Assembly: GCF_002177115.1 (NCBI RefSeq)
Contig: NZ_MVAG01000128.1
Coordinates: 62,001 to 126,000 of the forward strand
Direction: 5' to 3'
Length of the DNA stretch: 64,000 nt
DNA from: Chryseobacterium mucoviscidosis
GTDB lineage: Bacteria; Bacteroidota; Bacteroidia; Flavobacteriales; Weeksellaceae
This document shows, piece after piece, positions 52,502-61,636 of the stretch (the first letter of the stretch is position 1; every line of letters starts with the position of its first letter). Below the pieces are notes generated by a model, which saw nothing but the letters and a program-made list of their open reading frames with translations, searched no databases and was not told the origin of the DNA. The translations under genes and the position numbers were made by a program.

Positions 52502-53332
52502 ATGCCTTACATTACAAAACAGGACGATCAGAACGTTCAGCTTTACTATGAAGATTTCGGATCCGGACAACCCATTATTTTAATCCACGGATGGCCGTTA
52601 AGCGGAAAATCGTGGGAAATGCAGATTCCGGTGCTTTTAAATTTAGGATATCGCGTGATCGCATACGACAGAAAAGGGTTCGGAAAATCTTCACCAACTT
52701 ATGACGGATACGATTATGACGGATTGGCAAAAGACCTTCATGAAATCATCTCACAGTTAGACCTTAAAAATGTTATTCTTTTCGGATTTTCTATGGGAGG
52801 TGGAGAAGTCGTGCGTTATTTAACGAATTACGGTTCAGAAAATGTAGACAAAGTCGCTTTAATCTCATCCATCATTCCGATTGTAAAACAGAAAGAAGAC
52901 AATCCGGACGGAGTTCCGCAGGAAAAACTGGACGAGATCATGAATGCGCTGAAAACAGACCGAATCACTTTCCTTGAATCTTTCCACAAAGATTTTTATA
53001 ATTTCGGAATGCTTTCAAAGCCTGTAAGCCAGAAACAACTGGATTTCGACTGGGCAATTGCTTCTTTCGCGAATCCTATTGCCACCATAAAATGTGCTGA
53101 AAGCTGGGCAAATACAGATTTCCGTCCCGAATTAGCCAACGTTAACGTAAGAACACTCATCGTTCACGGAGATTCGGATAATATTGTCCCGATTGATACT
53201 GCAGGAAAACAGGCTGCACAGGGAATTGCCAATAATGAATTTGTTATCATTGAAGGTGCGCCTCACGGTTTAAATGTAACCCACGCAGATGATTTAAACA
53301 GTATTATCAGCAGATTTTTAACGGAAAAATAA
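52502..53332 (+). CDS. Alpha/beta hydrolase (non-heme chloroperoxidase-like)
   Basis: A 276-residue hydrolase from the ATG at 52502 (MPYITKQDDQ); an upstream TTG in frame is less likely. Oxyanion motif HGWPLS, nucleophile elbow GFSMGGGE with Ser97, acid Asp in HGDSDNIVP, and His in GAPHGLNVTHAD. This triad order and the sequence IAYDRKGFGKSS match the cofactor-free haloperoxidase/esterase group. It should hydrolyse esters or related bonds in the cytosol. It is single, with a terminator behind it and a repeat-rich gap afterwards. Confidence 0.92.
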   Translation: MPYITKQDDQNVQLYYEDFGSGQPIILIHGWPLSGKSWEMQIPVLLNLGYRVIAYDRKGFGKSSPTYDGYDYDGLAKDLHEIISQLDLKNVILFGFSMGGGEVVRYLTNYGSENVDKVALISSIIPIVKQKEDNPDGVPQEKLDEIMNALKTDRITFLESFHKDFYNFGMLSKPVSQKQLDFDWAIASFANPIATIKCAESWANTDFRPELANVNVRTLIVHGDSDNIVPIDTAGKQAAQGIANNEFVIIEGAPHGLNVTHADDLNSIISRFLTEK

Positions 53333-53374
53333 CTTTTCTTCCAAATATATGTTTTTGATTTTTACTAATCAAAT

Positions 53375-53407
53375 AATCCGCAGTCCTTTCAGATTGCGGA
53401 TTTTGTT
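53375..53407 (+). terminator. Terminator of the hydrolase gene
   Basis: AATCCGCA (53375-53382) pairs with TGCGGATT (53395-53402), followed by TTGTTTT. Confidence 0.75.
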
Positions 53408-53438
53408 TTATGGTCTTTATTTAACTAATTTCAAATTA

Positions 53439-53584
53439 AACCCCAAAAGGCTCAAAAGATAATGATAAAGCTAAGCTTAAGAATAATCAAATTGTTTAAA
53501 ATAAGAAAATCAAAGATTTTCATAAACTAATGTGTTCTGATATAAAGTTTAGAAATTATTATAAAATCTTATGTGGCTTATGTA
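53439..53584. repeat. Degenerate MITE-like copy
   Basis: Starts AACCCCAAAAGGCTCAAAAG and ends in a diverged arm with CTTATGTGGCTTATG. The inner AAAATCAAAGATTTTC is shared with other copies. Confidence 0.5.
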
Positions 53585-53617
53585 CTTTTAAAAACTCTAC
53601 ATTCCAATCTGCGAGAC

Positions 53618-53677
53618 TGTCATTTTTAAGAGATTCTTCATTGCATAATGCTTCGCAAAATTTCATTCTGAATGACA
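53618..53677. repeat. TGTCATTCTGA-type element, reverse orientation
   Basis: Begins TGTCATTTTTAAG and ends TTCTGAATGACA; related to 37554, 55770 and 63011. Confidence 0.65.
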
Positions 53678-53703
53678 GAGTGATTTTACTATTTTAAAAA
53701 TAT

Positions 53704-53840
53704 AACACATAAGTCACATAAGTTTATTTTAATGAGATACTTAAAAGATCACATAAGAAGAAAATCAAAGATTTTCACAAACTAAAGTGTTCTGATATAA
53801 AGCTTAAAATTATTATAAAATCTTATTTGACTTATGTGTT
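53704..53840. repeat. MITE-like element, CACATAAG subfamily
   Basis: The ends AACACATAAGTCACATAAG and the complement of CTTATTTGACTTATGTGTT match at 18 of 19 positions. It contains the shared inner hairpin AAAATCAAAGATTTTC. Confidence 0.75.
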
Positions 53841-53903
53841 AAAAAAACTCTTACGCCCGTTAACTTTTAATAAAATTTCAAAATCAGGTTAAAAGATCAG
53901 TGA

Positions 53904-55532
53904 TTAAAAAATATAATCCGTACTCAGGAAATTAGAATCATGACCTCTTACAATCGTGTTCAGGAGATTTTTATTGGATTCTGTAACTTTTGCAGCAACC
54001 AGAGAACGGATTGAAAACGAACGAAGCGCATCAAAAACAGAAAGCGTTCCTTCCGCACTGTCTTTTCTTCCGGTGAACGGAAAAACATCCGGTCCGCGCT
54101 GAGCCTGACAATTGATATTCACTCGGCTTACCAGATTCACAAAAGGATCAATTAATCTGGAAACTTCCATCGCATCTTCACTGAAAATACTCACCTGCAT
54201 TCCATGATCTGCATGAACCTGATACTCAATCGGCTCTTCAATATCATCAAAAGGAACCACCGGAATTACAGGCCCGAACTGCTCTTCATGATACAGTTTC
54301 ATCTCATGATTTACAGGATAAACCACTGCTGGAAACACGAAAGATTCTTCTGTGAAACCACCGTTTTCATTTAAAACTTTAGCACCTTTAGATAATGCAT
54401 CTTCAATACATTCTTTCAGATAAGAAGGTTTATTGACTTCCGGAAGCGGAGTAATTTTTACGTCTTTTTCCCAAGGAAGTCCCGGTTTCATTGCCGAAAC
54501 GGCTTCCGTTAATTTGCGGGTAAATTCTTCTGCCACTTCTTTCTGAACGAAAATTAATTTTAAAGCGGTGCATCTCTGTCCGTTAAAAGAAAGAGATCCC
54601 AAAATACATTCACTCACCGCAACATCCAGATTGGCGTGTTTTGTAACAATAGCCGCATTCTTAGCATCTAAACTTAAAATCGCTCTTAAACGATTAACTT
54701 TCGGATGAAGTTTTTTCAATCCGTTCGCAACTTTACTCGATCCGATGAATGCAAGAACATTCACTTTCCCGCTTTCCATGATCGGCGTGATGATTTCCGA
54801 ACCTTTTCCGTACAACGTATTTACCGTTCCTTTCGGGAAAGCTTCTTTAAAAGCATTTAATAAAGGATAGTGCGCTAAAACACCATGTTTTGGAAGTTTA
54901 AACAGAATGGTATTTCCCATAATCAACGCAGGAATAAGCGTCGTGAAGATTTCATTTAAAGGATAATTGAAAGGTCCCATGCTTAACACCACACCAAGCG
55001 GCGCTCTTCGGATCTGGGCAATCGTACCTTCCGCCTGCTGAAAACGGGAAGATTCTCTGTCGAGATCTTTTAGTGCATCAATCGTCTGGTTGATGTAATC
55101 CACCGTTCTGTCGAATTCTTTCGTAGAATCTGCCAATGTTTTCCCGATCTCCCACATCAGCAATCTGATCACAAGATCTCTCTGCTGAATCATTAAGTAC
55201 ACAAATTTCTGCATACATTTTATTCTCCCTTCCACAGACATTGTTGGCCACTCTCCCAGTCCGTTGTCATACGCTTTTACGCAGGCTTCCAAAACTTTCA
55301 TAGCTTCATTAGGACCGATATTCGGGATGCTTCCCAACAGTTTTCTCTCCAGACCATTTTCTGTACGGATACAGACCGGAGAATAAATATTCTGCATCTC
55401 TCCGTTCCATTCTACCAATTCGCCATTGAGAAGGTATTCCCGCTGATGAATTTCGGGAACTTTATATTCTTCGGGAATTTCGTTTTCGGATTTGAATATT
55501 TCATGAAATGACGGACTGTTTGCTGAACTCAT
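53904..55532 (-). CDS. gapN: NADP-dependent glyceraldehyde-3-phosphate dehydrogenase (non-phosphorylating)
   Basis: A 542-residue aldehyde dehydrogenase family protein. The N-terminal part has GSIPNIGPNEAMKVLEACVK and SMGPFNYPLNEIFTTLIPAL (cofactor region), and the catalytic Cys is in SLSFNGQRCTAL, with the Glu expected in SLDAKNAAIV-associated sequence. The segment EQFGPVIPVVPFDDIEE near the end is typical. The GapN branch converts glyceraldehyde 3-phosphate to 3-phosphoglycerate with NADPH production. I assign the name on overall similarity to long Bacteroidota GapN proteins; other aldehyde dehydrogenase roles are possible. Single gene, flanked by repeat-rich gaps. Confidence 0.85.
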   Translation of the reverse strand: MSSANSPSFHEIFKSENEIPEEYKVPEIHQREYLLNGELVEWNGEMQNIYSPVCIRTENGLERKLLGSIPNIGPNEAMKVLEACVKAYDNGLGEWPTMSVEGRIKCMQKFVYLMIQQRDLVIRLLMWEIGKTLADSTKEFDRTVDYINQTIDALKDLDRESSRFQQAEGTIAQIRRAPLGVVLSMGPFNYPLNEIFTTLIPALIMGNTILFKLPKHGVLAHYPLLNAFKEAFPKGTVNTLYGKGSEIITPIMESGKVNVLAFIGSSKVANGLKKLHPKVNRLRAILSLDAKNAAIVTKHANLDVAVSECILGSLSFNGQRCTALKLIFVQKEVAEEFTRKLTEAVSAMKPGLPWEKDVKITPLPEVNKPSYLKECIEDALSKGAKVLNENGGFTEESFVFPAVVYPVNHEMKLYHEEQFGPVIPVVPFDDIEEPIEYQVHADHGMQVSIFSEDAMEVSRLIDPFVNLVSRVNINCQAQRGPDVFPFTGRKDSAEGTLSVFDALRSFSIRSLVAAKVTESNKNLLNTIVRGHDSNFLSTDYIF

Positions 55533-55769
55533 AAATCTTTTATTTTTTTAATATTGATAAGGTTAAAATTTGTCTATACTAAAGGTAGACCTAAAAATCG
55601 ATTTTAAAAAGACCTTCGTAATAGATTTGCTCTATTTAAAACAAAAATTAACATTCCGTTTCCAGATTAAAGAAAACTATCATTTTCTTCTTCTGTGATC
55701 TTCTAAGTATTGAAAATAAACAAAAACTCATGTGATTGATGTGTTATATTTAAAATAATAAAATTGCTC

Positions 55770-55873
55770 TGTCATTCAGAATGGAATTTTGCGCAACATT
55801 ATGCAATGAAGAATCTTTTAAAATGTAGTTTTTTAAGATTTTTCGGCTCCACTTCGTTGTGCTCAAAATGACA
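55770..55873. repeat. TGTCATTCTGA-type element
   Basis: Begins TGTCATTCAGAATGGAATTT and ends GCTCAAAATGACA. It lies directly before a MITE-like copy, an arrangement repeated at 62.2-63.1 kb. Confidence 0.7.
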
Positions 55874-55907
55874 GTGTTGCAGATTAAAATGTAAGTGTAT
55901 GTTTTTT

Positions 55908-56049
55908 AACCACAAAAGATTTTGATGCTTTATTAAAGTTAACACGCATAAGAATAAAAGAACTCAACAGTTTTAAAAATCTTTGATTTTTATGCTTTTA
56001 AGGGCTTTAATTATTCTGAAACTGGGCTTTCTCATTATCTTTTGCGGTT
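55908..56049. repeat. MITE-like element (ACCACAAAAG type)
   Basis: Ends AACCACAAAAGAT and ATCTTTTGCGGTT match at 12 of 13 positions. Inner motif AAAAATCTTTGATTTTTA present. Confidence 0.7.
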
Positions 56050-56137
56050 AAAAAAAGCGATTATATTTAGCTTGTTTTTTACAATTTTCAGCGCTGAAAA
56101 ACCATAATAAAATTGTAATTTTCAGGAAATAAAAAAT

Positions 56138-56908
56138 ATGAAGAAACTCGGGATCATCGGCTGTGGCTGGTTGGGAAACCATTTGGCGGAACGTCTGTCG
56201 AAAAACTATGAAATTTTTTCTACCACCACAACGGAAGCAAAACTGGATGTTTTGAAATCTAAAGGATATCATGCGGATCTTGTAAAATTTCCAGATGAAA
56301 CTGATGCTGACATGAAACCGTGGAAAATAGCTTCTGAACTGGACACCATTATTGTTGCCGTTCCTTTTTCAGGATTAAGAGGTTCCAGAATTCTGATGAC
56401 GGGAAAAAGAGAAAACCTGCTTCGTTTTATCGGAGATTTTAACCGTCAGATTTTTTATACAAGTTCCACAGGCGTTTACCCGGATATCGAAAAAGAGTTT
56501 TCGGAGGATGATCTTCCGGCAGCGGAAGTGGAAAGTGAAAACTTTATGCTGGAGAAATTCCCTCAGACCAATATTCTGAGACTGGGCGGTTTAATGGGTG
56601 GTGAAAGATTGCTGAAAAATTACAATATATCCCATCCGGATCAGTTGGTGAATCATATTCATTATGCAGACATCTGTTCGGTTGTTGAAAAGATGTTAGA
56701 CCAGAAATCTCAGGCTAAAGTTTATAATATTGTTGCTCCGATTCATCCCAACAAAGAAGAAATAATCAACGCGCAGAAAAATCTGGCTTATGAAGGGGAG
56801 AGGAGAGCGAAGGGAAGGATAATTTCCCCTGCAAAATTAATGGAAGAACTGAATTTTGAATTTCAATATCCCGATCCGAGATATTTTCACCTGAATGTAA
56901 ATAATTAA
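56138..56908 (+). CDS. NAD(P)-binding epimerase-like protein (YeeZ type)
   Basis: A 256-residue Rossmann protein: KKLGIIGCGWLGNHLAERL with the GxGxxG-like GCGWLG loop, then an extended SDR/epimerase domain with FYTSSTGVYPDIEKEFSEDD. The YeeZ group is often annotated as NAD(P)-dependent epimerase/dehydratase. The catalytic Tyr-Lys pair is not clear, so activity is uncertain. It is followed 5 nt later by a small membrane protein gene, which suggests co-transcription. Confidence 0.8.
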   Translation: MKKLGIIGCGWLGNHLAERLSKNYEIFSTTTTEAKLDVLKSKGYHADLVKFPDETDADMKPWKIASELDTIIVAVPFSGLRGSRILMTGKRENLLRFIGDFNRQIFYTSSTGVYPDIEKEFSEDDLPAAEVESENFMLEKFPQTNILRLGGLMGGERLLKNYNISHPDQLVNHIHYADICSVVEKMLDQKSQAKVYNIVAPIHPNKEEIINAQKNLAYEGERRAKGRIISPAKLMEELNFEFQYPDPRYFHLNVNN

Positions 56909-56913
56909 TAAAA

Positions 56914-57183
56914 ATGATGACTGTTTTATCTTGCGGACCTATTTTTGAGCCTTTAATGGGGGTGCTGTTTTCTACGGTTAGCTGTATTGGATTTCTGATA
57001 TTTTTAGCAGTTCGTTTCTTTAAAGGCGAAACTTATACCCTGTTGAAAAATTCAGGAACCGCGAACAAAACCTTCAGTATTATTCTGTATGGTGTGGCAG
57101 GAATTATAGTGACGGCTTTTGTCTGGTTTATTCTCACCTTTGTTTTTGCAATAATTGTTTTCTGGTATACCAAAAATTTTTAG
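56914..57183 (+). CDS. Small two-helix membrane protein
   Basis: An 89-residue hydrophobic protein with two membrane helices (about 14-35 and 55-82) joined by a polar loop KGETYTLLKNSGTANKT. It has no recognised family. It follows the epimerase-like gene by 5 nt, which suggests shared transcription. The first Met is directly next to a second one; either start is possible. Confidence 0.6.
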   Translation: MMTVLSCGPIFEPLMGVLFSTVSCIGFLIFLAVRFFKGETYTLLKNSGTANKTFSIILYGVAGIIVTAFVWFILTFVFAIIVFWYTKNF

Positions 57184-57317
57184 AGTTTTAAATTTTAAAG
57201 TAAAAAAGATCCTTCCACAAACTCAGTATGACTTCTCCGATGCAGGCTGTTATTTTCAACGGTGTAATAATGAGCCTGTAGAAGGTTTATGATAAAATAA
57301 TTGACAGGTAATTTATT

Positions 57318-57818
57318 CTATCTGTTCATGAGTATATTCTCAATCGATTCTAAAATTTCTTTTTCAATATTTTCTTCGGTAATTGTTTCCAGAGTGTATT
57401 TCTGCTCTTTGAAAGCAGCGGTTCCCGTTCCGTTCTGAAAAATGGTGTCCTGATGAATTCCGATGCGTTTCAGATTTTTATAGGCAACGAACATGATGTG
57501 CGGAAATTTATCATTCGCATAAAAATTAGATTCCACATTTCTGGAAATCTGAAGTTTCATATGGGTTTGTGAATTGACGCCCAAACCGTTTTTATTTTCT
57601 TCATTAAAAGTTACTTTACAGCCAAATCCGTTTTCTCTCAGCATCCTTCTGAATTCCTGCATTTTCGGTTCGATGAGGTTTTTACTCAGCGTTCTGAACC
57701 CTTCAATAAACATATCTTCCTCGCTTTTCTTCTTAGCAAGACTTTCCTGCAGTTTTTGTTCTTCCGTTTTTAAATTGGAAAACAGAGAATTAAGCCGTTC
57801 TATATTTTCTTCCTTCAT
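57318..57818 (-). CDS. Helical protein of unknown function
   Basis: A 166-residue cytosolic protein. The N-terminal 40 residues look like a coiled coil (SNLKTEEQKLQESLAKKKSE), and the rest is mixed alpha/beta with FYANDKFPHIMFVAYKNLKR and a final helix ENIEKEILESIENILM. I do not recognise a domain. It lies between two unrelated genes with gaps of more than 100 nt, so it is probably transcribed on its own. Confidence 0.65.
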   Translation of the reverse strand: MKEENIERLNSLFSNLKTEEQKLQESLAKKKSEEDMFIEGFRTLSKNLIEPKMQEFRRMLRENGFGCKVTFNEENKNGLGVNSQTHMKLQISRNVESNFYANDKFPHIMFVAYKNLKRIGIHQDTIFQNGTGTAAFKEQKYTLETITEENIEKEILESIENILMNR

Positions 57819-57926
57819 GGTAATTAAAAATCAATAAATAATTGTCCTGTTTTTACGACCAGAATTATCGTGAAATTTTTTAATTGTATTCTAAATTAAG
57901 TAATGACTAATTGGTATTATTTTCTA

Positions 57927-60461
57927 CTATGCCGAATTTCTGCTCGCATTAATATTTCCAAACAAAGAACGCGTCACCAGTTTTCCGTAGGCTTCCAGAT
58001 CGCCTTCCCCTTTCTGAATTTTCATTAATGCATATTGCTGAATGCTCAACAGAGGCAAAACAATTCTTTCGCGGATTTTCACCGATTTTCTGGAAAGCGG
58101 ATCTTCCTCCTGAAGCATTTTAAAGCCTGTTAATTCCAGCATAATATTTTTGGAAAGATTGTATTCATCAAACAGAACATTCCAGAATGCACCGAATTTC
58201 GGGTTGTTTTTAATATAATACGTCAAAGGAAAATAGGTCTTGTTCATACTCATCATCGAGTTTAAAACCAACGTTTTAAAGAAATCCGAACCTCTGTACA
58301 ATTCTCTTACCTCATCAAATCTTCCCTGTTCTTTCAACTGCTGCATCGCAAAACCAAATCCGAAGAATCCCGGAACATTCTGCTTCAACTGCGACCATGA
58401 TCCAACAAAAGGAATCGCTCTTAAATCTTCAAATTTAAGCTCACTTCCGCCTCCTCTTTTTGACGGACGGCTTCCGATATTAGTTTTTCCGTAATATTCA
58501 AGCGTACTCATTTCCTGCAAATAAGGAACAAACATAGGATGCGCTTTCAGATCTGAATATTTTTTATAACTGATTTCAGCCAGTTCAATAATTAACGCCC
58601 TTTCTTTTTCTGTTAGTTCTTTTTTCGCATTTTTGAAAACATCATTTTCCACTCCGGCTGTTAAAAGTTGCTCGAAATTATATTTTGCCTGTTCTTTATT
58701 TCCGAAAATGCTTGTAATCGTCTGTCCCTGAATTGTTAATTCAATTTTATTATTCGCAATGGTTTTGCCCTGTGAAGCATAGAAATCGTGGGTTTTTCCG
58801 CCTCCTCTTGCGGGAGGTCCTCCTCGACCGTCGAAGAACACGACCTTAATTCCGTTTTGCTCGGAAAGTTTCGTTAACACTTCTTTGGCTTTATAAATTT
58901 CCCAGTTGGCTTTCAGGTAACCTCCGTCTTTCGTTCCGTCCGAGAAACCCAGCATAATGGTCTGATGATTTCCTCTTTTTTCCAGATGCTTTTTATAAAC
59001 AGGATTTTGGTACAATTCGTTCATTACATTTTCTGCGTTGGCAAGACCTTCCATTGTTTCAAAAAGCGGAACGATATCCATATTGATTTCATCTTCCTGG
59101 TAACCGCAGACTTTGAAAAACGCATACACATTCATCACATCTTTTACCGCATCGGAATTCGAAATAATATAACGGTTCATTCCTCTCAATCCGTTCAGTT
59201 GCTGGATTTGTGAAATTTGGGAAACCGTAAGCAAAGTATCTTTTACAATATCTTCAAAATCATCCGGATTTACTTTTTCAGTAACCTGAATTAACTTATT
59301 GAATTTTTCTTCCTGCGTAGCATCAATGGCTCCGAATACTTTAGCAAAAACCTCATCAATTACTTTCTGATGAATTCTGCTGTCCTGCCGAACATCCAGA
59401 GTCGCAAAATGTGTCCCGAAAATCTTCACGCGGTCTTTGAAATTCACCAACTGATCAAGGAACAATGAATTGTGCTGCTCCACGAGGATTTTTTGGGCTT
59501 CTTCCAGTCTTTTGATAATATCATCTGCCGTAATTTTTTCATTCCTGAAAATCGCGGAATACAGTTCGTTGCTCAGTTTTGTTAAAACCTCCGAAACACC
59601 TCTGAAACTCAATCTTCTTCGAACCGATTTCAGGTTGTTGTAATAGGCTTTTAAAATTGCAGTATGCAGTTCTTCCGCCACTCTTTTCGTGACTTCTGCT
59701 GTTACAAAAGGATTTCCGTCGCGGTCTCCTCCCGGCCAGAATCCAAGCTGGATCAGATCTTCATGCAGATGAAAATGATCGTTTTCGAATGTCGTTTTTA
59801 TTTTCGTGAAAAGTTCTCCGATGGTATCGTAATATACATATCTCAGATAATAAATGATGCTCAACGCTTCATCAATCGGAGTTGGTTTTTCCTTATTGAC
59901 GAACGGTGTTTTTCCCAACTGCTGCAAAAGCATATCGATATTCGTAATAGAATCGGTTGTAATAGCATTTCTGAGATCGTGAAGGATTCTCTGTACAGAA
60001 TTTGGGTAAAACTGTGTCGGGTGAGCCGTAAACACAATTTTAATGGCAAAATCTTTCAGTTTTTCACGCACTTTTTCCAATTTATGATCCTGAAGCGAAC
60101 GTTCGTACATATTGGTTACCGTTCCGTTATCACTTTCGGAGTGAAGGTTCGGAAATGCAGCATCTTCAATACTATCAAACAAAACCACCTGTCTTTCAAT
60201 ATATTGGATTATTTTGAAAAGCAGTTCTGTTTTCTGTTCTTCGGTCTGCAAATCGGTATGATTTTTAAAGAATTCTTCAACGATTTCTTCAGGCGTTTTT
60301 CCGGCTTCATAGCCGATTTTGCTTTCTTCACAAAGGAACGGAAGCAGCATCCCGATATTCGTCATTTTATCATAAGGCAGGCTCATAAACAATGAATTGT
60401 AGATCTGGAACTTATTTTCCACGATCTGCCTGAATTTTTCTGCGCGTTGGTCGTGTATCAT
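57927..60461 (-). CDS. ppc: Phosphoenolpyruvate carboxylase
   Basis: A full-length 844-residue PEP carboxylase, converting PEP and bicarbonate to oxaloacetate to refill the TCA cycle. Catalytic and PEP-binding blocks are clear: FTAHPTQFYPNSVQRIL with the essential His near 150, GFWPGGDRDGNPFVTAEV, FFDGRGGPPARGGGKTH with the Gly-rich loop, SRPSKRGG and RAIPFVGSWSQ. The N-terminal allosteric part has the usual length. The family's active-site His is within FTAHPT rather than the more common LTAHPT, a normal variation. Cytosolic, monocistronic. Confidence 0.97.
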   Translation of the reverse strand: MIHDQRAEKFRQIVENKFQIYNSLFMSLPYDKMTNIGMLLPFLCEESKIGYEAGKTPEEIVEEFFKNHTDLQTEEQKTELLFKIIQYIERQVVLFDSIEDAAFPNLHSESDNGTVTNMYERSLQDHKLEKVREKLKDFAIKIVFTAHPTQFYPNSVQRILHDLRNAITTDSITNIDMLLQQLGKTPFVNKEKPTPIDEALSIIYYLRYVYYDTIGELFTKIKTTFENDHFHLHEDLIQLGFWPGGDRDGNPFVTAEVTKRVAEELHTAILKAYYNNLKSVRRRLSFRGVSEVLTKLSNELYSAIFRNEKITADDIIKRLEEAQKILVEQHNSLFLDQLVNFKDRVKIFGTHFATLDVRQDSRIHQKVIDEVFAKVFGAIDATQEEKFNKLIQVTEKVNPDDFEDIVKDTLLTVSQISQIQQLNGLRGMNRYIISNSDAVKDVMNVYAFFKVCGYQEDEINMDIVPLFETMEGLANAENVMNELYQNPVYKKHLEKRGNHQTIMLGFSDGTKDGGYLKANWEIYKAKEVLTKLSEQNGIKVVFFDGRGGPPARGGGKTHDFYASQGKTIANNKIELTIQGQTITSIFGNKEQAKYNFEQLLTAGVENDVFKNAKKELTEKERALIIELAEISYKKYSDLKAHPMFVPYLQEMSTLEYYGKTNIGSRPSKRGGGSELKFEDLRAIPFVGSWSQLKQNVPGFFGFGFAMQQLKEQGRFDEVRELYRGSDFFKTLVLNSMMSMNKTYFPLTYYIKNNPKFGAFWNVLFDEYNLSKNIMLELTGFKMLQEEDPLSRKSVKIRERIVLPLLSIQQYALMKIQKGEGDLEAYGKLVTRSLFGNINASRNSA

Positions 60462-60553
60462 ATAACAAATGTAGGGGATTTTGGGTGGAATTCAAATGGG
60501 ATTTAGTTGAAAATTATATAAATTTGTTCTCAATAACCAAGATAATATTAATT

Positions 60554-61084
60554 ATGGCTAGAACAACTTTAGAAGATTTTTTAAAACGTTCAATTGAAGT
60601 ACATGGTGACAAATATGATTATTCAAAAGTTGTATATAAAACAACAGAAACTAAAGTCACTATTGTATGTAAAATACATGGAGATTTTCAATTAAGACCT
60701 CGTGCTCATTATTCAGATAGAAGAGGATGTGACGAATGTGATAAAACAGGAAAAAGTGGATTTCACAAAAGTGAATGGGCAGATAAAATAAAATTTGTTT
60801 ATTTATTAGAGCTTTATGGAAATAGTGAAAGATTTTTAAAATTTGGAGTTACAATAAAAGGTGTTGATGATAGAGTTACAAGAGGCGAAATTCCATACTC
60901 CTATACCACACTTTTTGAAAAAAAATTAAGCGGAGAATTAGCAATGTCAATTGAGCAAAATATAAAATTAAAATATAAGAGTATTACTTATAAACCTTTT
61001 TTAAATTTTCGCGGAAGTACCGAATGCTTACCGTTAGCAATCAAAAACAATATTTTGAATTATTTAGAAAAAAACACTCTATAA
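60554..61084 (+). CDS. Putative GIY-YIG-like endonuclease with DUF723-type zinc domain
   Basis: A 176-residue protein from the ATG at 60554. Residues 1-55 carry a DUF723-like zinc segment: VHGDKYDYSKVVY, then VCKIHGDFQLRPRAHYSDRRG with GCDEC, found in phage and homing-endonuclease proteins. The rest resembles a GIY-YIG-type nuclease: FVYLLELYGN, FLKFGVTIKG, and the final FRGSTECLPL. The invariant residues of GIY-YIG are not all obvious, so activity is inferred. Its codon and base use is markedly more AT-rich than the flanking ppc and lipoprotein genes, a sign of transfer. No intron or phage genes are adjacent. The frame is open upstream to 60485. Confidence 0.7.
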   Translation: MARTTLEDFLKRSIEVHGDKYDYSKVVYKTTETKVTIVCKIHGDFQLRPRAHYSDRRGCDECDKTGKSGFHKSEWADKIKFVYLLELYGNSERFLKFGVTIKGVDDRVTRGEIPYSYTTLFEKKLSGELAMSIEQNIKLKYKSITYKPFLNFRGSTECLPLAIKNNILNYLEKNTL

Positions 61085-61198
61085 ATTTTATATTTATTTA
61101 AAAACTTATTACTATACTAAGATTCAAAGATGTTAGGAAATAATTTTGAAATAAAAATTTAAATACCTATTCTACACCAACCATCAATCCATAATCCC

Positions 61199-61603
61199 AT
61201 GAAAAAAATACTCCTATTCCTACTTCCCCTTCTCCTTTTCTCCGCCTGCGGCGAAGACTGCTACAATGCGCCACAACCGATTGCTTTTAAATTTGTGGAT
61301 TCCAACGATGTGAATCTAATAACGGACGGAACGCTTACCAATTATTCGGTGAAAGAAGAAAACCAGACTAATATTCAGCTTACGAAAACCAATGATGATA
61401 TGGTTATTCTGGAAAATGTGGGTGCTTACAACGGAACGAAAAATTATACCTTTACTTCCAATATTAAAAATTTCACTTTTACGATCCAGTCATCAGAATT
61501 TAAAGGAGGCTGCGATGGTTTTCAGATCAACAAACTCACGTTTACTGGCATTGGAATTGATGTGAAAGACGAGAACGGCTACTACAAAATTATTTTCCAG
61601 TAA
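61199..61603 (+). CDS. Small lipoprotein of unknown function
   Basis: A 134-residue lipoprotein (lipobox FSAC near 17). The mature part begins GEDCYNAPQPIAFKFVD and is mostly beta strands, with FTSNIKNFTFTIQSSEFKGG and a final GIDVKDENGYYKIIFQ. Two Cys may form a disulfide. I know no family by name; similar small lipoproteins are frequent in this phylum. It is 33 nt upstream of another exported protein gene, but that gene has its own promoter-like element. Confidence 0.7.
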   Translation: MKKILLFLLPLLLFSACGEDCYNAPQPIAFKFVDSNDVNLITDGTLTNYSVKEENQTNIQLTKTNDDMVILENVGAYNGTKNYTFTSNIKNFTFTIQSSEFKGGCDGFQINKLTFTGIGIDVKDENGYYKIIFQ

Positions 61604-61615
61604 ATTTCTGTTCGC

Positions 61616-61623
61616 TACATTTG
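61616..61623 (+). promoter_or_regulatory. Putative -7 element TACATTTG
   Basis: Exact TAnnTTTG match with a G at the end, 13 nt before the ATG at 61637. Confidence 0.5.
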
Positions 61624-61636
61624 CAAAAATAAAAGA

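Noticed and set aside
59664..60395. 243-codon + strand ORF opposite ppc
   Set aside because: A mirror frame of the conserved ppc coding sequence; Phe/Arg-rich composition is typical of such shadows.
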